Made by a program: the position numbers and the translations under genes. DNA of 64,000 nucleotides from Dactylosporangium sp. AC04546 (GTDB lineage: Bacteria > Actinomycetota > Actinomycetes > Mycobacteriales > Micromonosporaceae): contig NZ_JAHYSG010000052.1 of assembly GCF_022095675.1 (NCBI RefSeq), positions 19,682-83,681 of the forward strand, written 5' to 3'. This document shows, piece after piece, positions 48,859 to 56,800 of this stretch. The notes under the pieces were generated by a model. It saw only the letters and a program-made list of their open reading frames with translations, did not search any database and was not told the origin of the DNA. Position 1 is the first letter of the stretch. Every line of letters begins with the position of its first letter.

Positions 48859-49895
48859 CGGCGGCGGCCCAGGACGAGCCCGTTGCCGGGGGCACTGCGC
48901 AGCGGGACGGTCCGCACCCGGGTCAGGCCGGCGGCGCGGAACCATCCGGCGACCTGGTCGAGGTGGTAGGTCTGCTGCCCGAGCGCGTTGAACATGCTCA
49001 GCGCCATGAACGAGCCGAACGCGCGGCCGACGCCGCCGAGCCGCCGGTCGCGGAACTGGTCGAGCAGCACGACCTGGCCGCCCGGCTCGGTCGCGCTCGC
49101 GGCGCGCTCGATCAGCTTGACGTTCTGCGCCTCGCTCTTGGAGTGGATGACGTTGAACAGCAGGATGATCGAGGCACTGCCGAGGTCGTCGGTGAAGAAG
49201 TCGCCGGCCCGGAACGAGATGCGCTCCGCCAGCCCGTGTTCGGCGATGGTACTGCGAGCGATGCGCTCCATCGACGGGATCTCGAACACGGTCGCGGTGA
49301 GCCGCGGGTGGCGCTTGCAGAACTCGATGCTGTACAGGCCGTGCCCGCCGCCGATGTCGAGCAGGTGCTGGTCGCCCTTGGCGACGGCGACCCGGCGCAG
49401 CACCTCGTCGAGGTTGAGGTTGGCCAGCGCGACCATGCCGTCCTGGAACAACCGCCACTCCTTGGCCAGCCACCGCGGGGTGCGCGGCTCGTCGACCTCG
49501 AACGGCAGGCCGGACTCGCCGCGGAGGCGGTCCTCCAGGGTCTGCCAGTCGGTGAAGACGATCTTCTCGAAGTACGGCAGCCCCATCCCTACCATGTCGA
49601 CCAGCGCGGCCGCCCGCCCGGTGGCCCGGTAGCGCCCACCCGGCCCGGCCTCGACGTACCCGAGCACGTCGAGCGCGTCGAGCAGGAAGCCGGTGCCGCG
49701 CGGGTCGAGGCCGAGCCGGCCGGCGAGCGCGGCGCTGTCCGCCGGCTCCTGCCGCAGCGCGTCGAGGACGCCGAGCCGGAAGCCGGCGAGCACCGCCCGG
49801 AACCCCCAGACGGAGAGGAACTCCTGCAGAAACGCGGTCTGCGGGCCCCGTGGTCCGGTCAGCCGCCCCTCCCGGAAACTGGGAACGATTGGCAT
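48855..49895 (-). CDS. SAM-dependent O-methyltransferase (acetylserotonin/CrtF type)
   Basis: Methyltransferase of 346 residues with an N-terminal winged-helix dimerisation domain (FRLGVLDALRQEPADSAALA, FLLDALDVLGYVE) and a C-terminal SAM fold (LLDIGGGHGLYSIEF, FEIPSMERIAR, FFTDDLGSASIILLFNVIH). The usual catalytic His is probably the one in NVIHSKS. It methylates a hydroxyl of a small molecule. The ATG at 49895 has GAAGGAG upstream. First gene of a four-gene minus-strand operon, divergent from the MATE exporter. Confidence 0.9.
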   Translation of the reverse strand: MPIVPSFREGRLTGPRGPQTAFLQEFLSVWGFRAVLAGFRLGVLDALRQEPADSAALAGRLGLDPRGTGFLLDALDVLGYVEAGPGGRYRATGRAAALVDMVGMGLPYFEKIVFTDWQTLEDRLRGESGLPFEVDEPRTPRWLAKEWRLFQDGMVALANLNLDEVLRRVAVAKGDQHLLDIGGGHGLYSIEFCKRHPRLTATVFEIPSMERIARSTIAEHGLAERISFRAGDFFTDDLGSASIILLFNVIHSKSEAQNVKLIERAASATEPGGQVVLLDQFRDRRLGGVGRAFGSFMALSMFNALGQQTYHLDQVAGWFRAAGLTRVRTVPLRSAPGNGLVLGRRR

Positions 49896-50125
49896 TCCTC
49901 ACTCCTTCGGCGATTGACCCGAGTCTGTCTCGTGCGGGCCGCCGCGGAAACGCCGACTCTTGCCATACCCAAACGGACAGGGCACCGGAGCGGTCCTGCG
50001 CGGACGCCTGGAAATCTGGCGGAAAATGTTGTTAGGCTCGCCCGCACGGCGTCGCCGGAAGCCAATTCACCAATGCTGTCGCGGCTGCCGCGTGCGCTTT
50101 TTCCTCACCAGGCCGGAGTTTCGCG

Positions 50126-51469
50126 ATGACATCGACACCCGAGTCCAGCACGGTCACGACCGACACCGAGACCGCCGCACCCGCGGAGCCGACGCTGCTG
50201 CGCACAGCGATCCGGTTCGCACTGTCGATCCTCTTCGGCATGGCCGCCGGGATCGTCCTGCAGGTGTGGACGATGGCGTTCCTCGGCTGGCTCGGGCGGG
50301 AGGCGCTGTACGTCCGCTCGATCTACACGCCGGTCGGGTTCATCACGACCGCGATCGTCGAGGGCCTGGTGGTGGCGGCCCAGGTGTCGGCCGGCATCGC
50401 GACCCGCACCGGGCGGCGCGAGGACGCGCTGCGGCACCTGCCGACGTTCGTCGCGGTCGGCGGCGGCTTCCTCGCGGTGACCACGCTGGTCTTCGTCGCG
50501 TTCGCCGACCCGTTCCTGGCCGTCCTGGAGGTCACCCAGGAGCAGCGGCGCCCGGTCGTCGAGTTCGTCGTCGCCGTCACCGCCTCGTCGATCCTCGGCC
50601 TCGTGCCGTACCTGTGCGGCGCGGCCCTGCGCGGCGTCGGCCGGCCCGGCCTGTCGACCGCGCTGGGCGTCCCGTTCGCCGTGCTGTCCATCGTGGGCAT
50701 GCTGCTGTGCAACGAGCTCACCGGCCTCGGCGCGCTCAGCGTCCCGGTCGGCGGCCTGCTCGGCACGGTCGTCATCGGCGTCGCGTCGGTCGTCGTGCTG
50801 CGCCGGTGCGACCTGCGCGCGCCGGGCTGGCGCCTGGACCGCGCGGCGCTGCGCGCCGCCTGGACCCTGGCCGCACCGGTCGCCGCCACGTTCCTGCTGC
50901 TGTCGGTGGTCACCTTCGGCTACCTGCGGGTGCTGCGCGACGCCGGCGACGTCGACATCGCCGGCTTCAGCCTCGGCCAGATGGCGACCTCGTTCCTCAT
51001 GGTCGGCGCCTTCGCCGCCGGCTCCGGCGCGGCGATCGCCGTCAACCTGCGGCCCGGGGAGCAGCGCCGGGAGCTCAACGAGCGCGGGCTGGTGGTCACG
51101 GCGCGCATCGCGATGCTCGTCTACCTGGCGGTCGGCGCGGTCAGCTTCCTGCTGCGCGACCCGATCGCGCGGCTGCTGACCTCCGACCGCGAGATCGCCG
51201 CGGTCGCCGCCGACTACCTGCAGTGGCTCGCCCCCACGTTCGCGCTCTTCGGTGCCACCCTCGCCATCCTCACGTACCTCGAGCAGATCGGCCGGGCCGG
51301 CGCCGCCGCGCTGCTGAACACCGTCTACTTCGCCATCGTGCTCGGCGTCGCGTTCCTGCTGTCCCAGCCGGTCGACAGCGACGCACTCGCCCGCCTGCTG
51401 GCGATCAGCAACGTCGTCGGGTTCGCCAGCCTGTGGTACAGCGTCCGCTATCTCGTCCGCCGCACGTGA
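50126..51469 (+). CDS. MATE family multidrug exporter
   Basis: Integral membrane antiporter of 447 residues with about 12 predicted membrane segments in two halves (LFGMAAGIVLQVWTMAFLGWLGREAL near the start; MATSFLMVGAFAAGSGAAIAVN in the second half). It moves organic, often cationic, molecules out with Na or H uptake. The ATG at 50126 follows CGGAG. It lies at the right side of the cluster, between the O-methyltransferase operon and an exported beta-glucosidase, and is the best candidate for product export. Confidence 0.9.
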   Translation: MTSTPESSTVTTDTETAAPAEPTLLRTAIRFALSILFGMAAGIVLQVWTMAFLGWLGREALYVRSIYTPVGFITTAIVEGLVVAAQVSAGIATRTGRREDALRHLPTFVAVGGGFLAVTTLVFVAFADPFLAVLEVTQEQRRPVVEFVVAVTASSILGLVPYLCGAALRGVGRPGLSTALGVPFAVLSIVGMLLCNELTGLGALSVPVGGLLGTVVIGVASVVVLRRCDLRAPGWRLDRAALRAAWTLAAPVAATFLLLSVVTFGYLRVLRDAGDVDIAGFSLGQMATSFLMVGAFAAGSGAAIAVNLRPGEQRRELNERGLVVTARIAMLVYLAVGAVSFLLRDPIARLLTSDREIAAVAADYLQWLAPTFALFGATLAILTYLEQIGRAGAAALLNTVYFAIVLGVAFLLSQPVDSDALARLLAISNVVGFASLWYSVRYLVRRT

Positions 51470-51516
51470 CACCGAGCCATAGCGGGGGAATTCTGGGCGT
51501 ACCGGGAAAACCGCGC

Positions 51517-51522
51517 TAGGTT
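51517..51522 (+). promoter_or_regulatory. Candidate -10 hexamer for leaderless GH1 mRNA
   Basis: TAGGTT ends exactly 7 bases before the ATG at 51530; no ribosome site is present between them. Confidence 0.45.
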
Positions 51523-51529
51523 CGCCGCC

Positions 51530-52924
51530 ATGCGACGCCGTTCTCTGCTCGCCCTGGCCGGGTTGGGCGCGTTGGCCGGCTGCGCCCGCACCGGCGCCAC
51601 CGTCCAACCGGCGGCCGGCCCGTCCGGCGCCTCCGCCACCTTCCCGCCCGGCTTCGGCTGGGGCGCGTCCACGTCGGCGTACCAGATCGAGGGCGCCGCG
51701 ACCGAGGACGGCCGTGGCCCGTCGGTCTGGGACGTCTTCAGCCACGAGGCGGGCCGGACCCGCAACGGGGACACCGGCGACGTGGCCGCCGACCACTACC
51801 ATCGCCTCACCGGCGACCTGGACCTGATGCGGGACCTCGGCCTGCGCTCGTACCGCTTCTCGGTCTCCTGGTCGCGGGTGCTGCCGACCGGCCGCGGCGC
51901 GGTGAACCAGCAGGGCCTGGACTTCTACCGCCGGCTCGTCGACGGCCTGCGCGAGCGCGGCATCGCGCCGGTCGTCACGCTGTTCCACTGGGACACCCCG
52001 CAGGCCCTCCAGGAGCTGGGCGGCTGGGAGAACCGGGACTGCGCGCAGTGGTTCGCGGACTACGCCCACACGATGTACACGGCGCTTGGCGACGCGGACC
52101 CGACGTGGCTGACGCTGAACGAACCGAAGACCGTCGTCGATGTCGGCTACACGGCCGGCATCCACGCCCCGGGCAAGCGCGACCGCCAGCTGGCCAACAT
52201 CGTCGGCCACCACCTGCTGCTGGGCCACGGCCTGGCGGTGCAGGCGCTGCGCGCGGCCGGCACCGGCGGACGGATCGGCGCCGCCCTGTCACTGTCGCCG
52301 GTCTATCCCGCCGACGAGACGGACGCGGCCCGCAGCCAGGCGACGGCGTCGGACGCCGAGGAGAACCGCCGCTGGCTCGACCCGGTCCTGAAGGGCAGCT
52401 ACCCGCAGGACTGGCTGGCGACCCAGCCGGCCGCCGTCCGCACGGCGATGCGCGACGGCGACCTGGCCGTGATCGGCACCGCGAGCGACCTGCTGGGCGT
52501 GAACTACTACGGCCCGACCCACATCACCGGCACGGGCTCCCGCGTCATGAAACACCCGACGTCGCAGGCGACGTGGCAGGAGATCGACCCGAACGGATTG
52601 TACGATCTGCTGACCCGCATCAAGCGCGACTACGGCGACGTCCCGCTGACCATCACCGAGAACGGCATGCCCACGACGAACGCCTTCGACGACCAGGACC
52701 GCGTCACGTTCCTGCGCGAGCACTTCGCGGCCGCCCACCGCGCTATCGCCGCGGGCGTGAAGCTGGAGAGCTACCACGTCTGGTCCCTGATGGACAACTT
52801 CGAGTGGGCCGAGGGCTACACCCAACGCTGGGGCATGGTCCACGTCGACTACACCACCCAGCAGCGCACGCTCAAGGCCAGCGCCAGGTGGTACAAGGAA
52901 GTGATCGCCCGCAACGGCGTCTGA
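51530..52924 (+). CDS. Exported (lipoprotein) beta-glucosidase, GH1
   Basis: Retaining beta-glycosidase of 464 residues. The N-terminus is an export signal with a lipobox (MRRRSLLALAGLGALAGCAR, Cys18), unusual because most bacterial GH1 enzymes are cytoplasmic. GH1 motifs are FGWGASTSAYQIEGA, the acid/base Glu in LTLNEPKTV, LGVNYYGPTH, the nucleophile Glu in LTITENGMPT and SLMDNFEWAEGY. It has a leaderless-type start with TAGGTT 7 bases upstream. It sits next to the MATE exporter, so it may remove a protecting glucose from the exported product; plain cellobiose use is the alternative. Confidence 0.9.
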   Translation: MRRRSLLALAGLGALAGCARTGATVQPAAGPSGASATFPPGFGWGASTSAYQIEGAATEDGRGPSVWDVFSHEAGRTRNGDTGDVAADHYHRLTGDLDLMRDLGLRSYRFSVSWSRVLPTGRGAVNQQGLDFYRRLVDGLRERGIAPVVTLFHWDTPQALQELGGWENRDCAQWFADYAHTMYTALGDADPTWLTLNEPKTVVDVGYTAGIHAPGKRDRQLANIVGHHLLLGHGLAVQALRAAGTGGRIGAALSLSPVYPADETDAARSQATASDAEENRRWLDPVLKGSYPQDWLATQPAAVRTAMRDGDLAVIGTASDLLGVNYYGPTHITGTGSRVMKHPTSQATWQEIDPNGLYDLLTRIKRDYGDVPLTITENGMPTTNAFDDQDRVTFLREHFAAAHRAIAAGVKLESYHVWSLMDNFEWAEGYTQRWGMVHVDYTTQQRTLKASARWYKEVIARNGV

Positions 52925-53186
52925 ACGGACCACCGCCCTGAGCCCGAGCCTGCTCGCGCGGCGCTCCCCCAACGCTATGACAGCTTTCCGGACGCGACGC
53001 GACCTCGCCGACTCCCCGCCGGGGGACCGTGGACCCTGCGCTGCCGCCGAACGACGGCTGGTGGCCGACACCCGCGCTCATCTCGGTGCGCGACCCCGCG
53101 CGGGCACGTGCTGTGACAGCATCTGTATCACGCGTGCCGGAACCGCATCCGTACATACAAGGGGTACGCAGGGACGGGGGACCGCA

Positions 53187-53801
53187 GTGCAGGAAAGCTG
53201 GCCGCACACGCTCGCCGACGGGTTCGTGGGGGCGTTCCTCGGGTCGATCCTCTCCGTGCTCGTCGCGCTCTACGCGATCCGCCGCTCGCAGCGCACCGAC
53301 CGGGAGAACCGGCGCGAGGAGCTGTCCCTGGCCGCCGCCGCGCGGCTCACCGAGGCGCTCCTGGAGGCGCTCAAGCGGCTCAACCAGCTCGCCGACCACT
53401 CGGTCGCCCGCACCCGCGCGTCGCGGGCCGAGGCGATGTCGGCCCTCGCCAGTGAGCTGGAGACCGCCGTCGACCTGCACGCGCCGGTGCTGCTGCCGGC
53501 GGCGTTCGCCGAGCTGCCCGAGCGCACGCACACGCTGCTGGAGCGGTTCCTCCCCGCCATCGACGAGCGCGAACGGGCGGTCATGCGGCAGGAGCGGCTC
53601 GCGGAGACCGACGAGGACCGCGGGTTCGCGGTCGACCGGCAGGCGGCCGACCTGCGCAAGGTGCTCGTCGGGTTCCTGCGCGACACGATCACGACGCTGA
53701 CGGACTACCGCCGCGGCCAGGCCCTGCCCACCGGGGCACTGCCCGCGGTGCCCGCGCTGCCGGTCGCCCCGGGCCGCGCGGCGACACCGCGCCAGCGATA
53801 A
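53187..53801 (+). CDS. Small membrane-anchored helical protein, unknown function
   Basis: I do not recognise this 204-residue protein. One membrane segment lies at about residues 11-33 (DGFVGAFLGSILSVLVALYAI), followed by a basic stretch (RRSQRTDRENRREE) and a long helical, coiled-coil-prone cytoplasmic part rich in Leu, Glu and Arg. It ends in a Pro/Ala-rich tail. The GTG at 53187 is chosen because the membrane segment starts soon after and GGGGG stands upstream. The 262 bases before it (52925-53186) hold no other gene that I can support. It is tail-to-tail with the STAND gene (8-base gap) and could be its partner. Confidence 0.7.
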   Translation: MQESWPHTLADGFVGAFLGSILSVLVALYAIRRSQRTDRENRREELSLAAAARLTEALLEALKRLNQLADHSVARTRASRAEAMSALASELETAVDLHAPVLLPAAFAELPERTHTLLERFLPAIDERERAVMRQERLAETDEDRGFAVDRQAADLRKVLVGFLRDTITTLTDYRRGQALPTGALPAVPALPVAPGRAATPRQR

Positions 53802-53809
53802 GGCGCGGG

Positions 53810-56800
53810 TCACCAGAGGACGGGTGCCTCGACGGGCAGGCGGCGGATCGAAGTGTCGACCGGCGCGTCGAGCTGCCCGGGCGAGTAGCGGCAGAGCTTG
53901 ATCGCCCACCACAGCGCCTCGCCCGGCTCGCCGTCGAGCTTGTAGCGGCCGTCGGGCAGGATCGTGGCCCAGCCGTCCTGGTCGAACGGCACGAGCGTGG
54001 CGGCCGGGACCGGGCTCGGCGGCCGCCACAGCAGGACCACGCCGTCGGCGCCGGAGCTGGCCAGCAGTCCGCCGGCGCAGTAGGTCACGTCGTAGACGGC
54101 GCCGAGGTGCCCGGTCAGGGTGGCCAGCGGCGCGCCGTCGGCCGTGCGCCACACGCGGACCGTCTCGTCCTGCCCGGCGGTGGCGAACGTGGTGCCGTCG
54201 GGGCTGAACGCCACGCTGTGCACCCAGCCGCGGTGCGCGGCGAGCGTCGCGACGTGGGCCCGGTCGGCGTACCGCCACAGCTGGACCGTGCCGTCGCTGC
54301 CGCCGCTGGCCAGGAGGCTGCCGGCGCCGTTGAAGGCGAGCGCCGACACGACCCGGGTGCGCCCGGTGAGCAGCGGCTGGCCCCAGGTGCCGTCGTCCAT
54401 GTTCCACAGTTGGATGGTCTCGTCGCCGCCGGCCACCACCAGCGTGCGGTCGTCGCGGGTGAACGCCAGCCCGGCGACCGTGCGGGTCGGGCTGGCCAGG
54501 GTGTTGACGCGGGCGGCGTCGGACACCCGCCACAGCCGGATGCGGCCCTCCCCCGCCGCCGTGGCGAGCAGGTCGCCGGCGTGGTTGAAGACCAGCTTGC
54601 GGACCGGGCCGCCGTGCGGGGCACCCGCCGGTGACGCGTGCAGCTCCCCGTCGGCGAGCCGCCGCAGCTGTACCGTCCCCTTCGCGCCGCCGACCGCGAC
54701 GAGCGCGCCGTCGGGGCTGAACCCGACGCCGAACACGCCGTCGGTGTGGTCGCGGTGCAGCACCGTGGAGGTGCCGTCGGCGACCCGCCACAGCCGGACC
54801 CGCCCGTCGTCGGTGCCGGCCGCGAGGAGCCGCCCGTCGCCCGTGCCGGCGAGGTCGTTGATGTCGTGCTGGCGGCCGCCGAACGCGAACCGGCCGCTGT
54901 GCGACGACACCGTCCAGATCCGCACGCTCCCGTCGGTGCCGGCGGTGGCCAGCAGGTCGCCGTCGGGGCTGTAGGCGGCGGCGAGGACCTCGTCGTCGTG
55001 GCCGGACAGGTTGGCCACGACCGAGCCGTCGGCGACGTTCCACAGCCGCACCAGGCCGTCGCCGCCGCAGGTCGCCAGCTCCGTGCCGTCGGGGCTGAGC
55101 GCGACGCCGAGCACCACGCGGATGTGCGCGGCGATCTCGTCGCGCAGCGCGCCGTCGCCGACCCGCCACAGCCGGGCCTTGCCGTCGCCGCTGCCGGTGG
55201 CCAGCAGCGTGCCGTCGGCGTTGAACGCGAGCGCCTGCACCGGCCGGGCGGACACGTGCAGCGTGCGGCCGCGGGTGCCGTCGGCGACGTTCCACATGCG
55301 CACCAGGCCGTCGGCGGCGGCCGCGGTGAGCAGCGTGCCGTCGGGGCTGAACGCGACCGCGGTCACGCCCGGCCCGGCCGCGTCCTCGGCGCCGAGGGTG
55401 CGGTGCAGCACGCCGTTGGCGACCCGCCAGAGGTACAGGCTGCCGTCCTCGCCGCCGGCGGCGAGCAGCGTCCCGTCGGGGCTGAACGCCACCGCCTGCA
55501 CCGGCCCGGTGGGCTCGGCGAACGTCTCGCGCAGCGTCACGTCGTCGGTCCGCCAGACCCGCACGGTCCCGTCGAGGCCGGCGCTGGCGAGCAGGCCGCC
55601 GTCGGGGCTGAACGCGACCGACGTGATCTCGCCGGTGTGGCCGGACAGCGTGCGGTGGATGCGGCCGCCCTGCGGGCCGGCGATGACGACCGTCTGGCCC
55701 ATGCCGTACGCGACGAGCCGGCCGCTCGGGCTGAACGCCACGCTGCGCGCCGGGGCGACCGCGGGCGGGCGCTGCACGACGACCGGGTCACGGCCGGCGA
55801 CGGCGGCCTCGGCGAGCTCCGGGCCGCCCAGCGCGGCCGGGTCGGCGGTCACGTTGATGAGCGACGCCCCAGTCCAGCGGCTGCCGGTGAGCACGGTGCC
55901 GGACAGGTCGGTCGCGACGAGGCGGGCCTCGCTGAAGTCGGCGCCGGCGAGGTCGGCGCCGACCAGCCGGACCCGGTCGAGCGCGGCGCCGACGAACTGC
56001 GCGGCGCGCAGCGAGGCCCGGCTGAGGTCGCTCTGCACGAGCCGGGCCGAGGTCAGGTCGGCGCCGGCCAGGTCGGCCTCGCTGAAGTCGTTGCCGGCGA
56101 TGAGGCTGCCGCGCAGGTTCTGCCCGGACAGCCGGGCCTGGGTGGCGTGCTGCACGCCGACGCGGTCCTGCACGAGCAGCGCGTTCTTCTTGGCCACGTC
56201 GCTGGCGGTGACGCTGTCGAGCACCTGCCGGGCCCACTCGACGGCGGGCCCGCGGCCGACCAGCCCGGCGAAGAAGTCGGCCATCAGCGCGGAGATCGGC
56301 CGGTGGCCGAGCACGGCCGGGTTGCGGTCGGGGCCCTGCAGCTGGCGGGCGGCCTCGGCGGCGATGAGCCACTCGAGCACCGACTGGTGCACGAAGCCGA
56401 ACCGGCCGTCGTCGTCGCGCACGAGCAGCGTGCCCGAGCCGACGAGCTGGGCCGCCTGGTCCTCGTCGAGGAAGCGTTCGGCGAGCGGGCCGAGCGCCTG
56501 CGCGGTCTCCTCCTCCAGCTCCGACACGGCGACGGTCCACTCGATCGACTGCCACAGCCGCATCGCGAGGGCGCGCACCGCCCGCCAGCGGTCGTCGGTG
56601 GTGAGGACCGGGGTGGCGCCGCGCGGGCTGGCCCGCCAGTCCTCGTGCCGGAACCAGTGGTCGAGCAGCTCGCGGTACAGGTCGGCGGAGCTGATGCTGC
56701 CCTCGCGCGCGTGCACGCGGCGCAGCCGCGCCTCGTCGAGGTTGGCGATGAAGCCGAGCATCCGCGGGTTGCGGGACAGCCCGAGCAGGTCGCGGATCTC

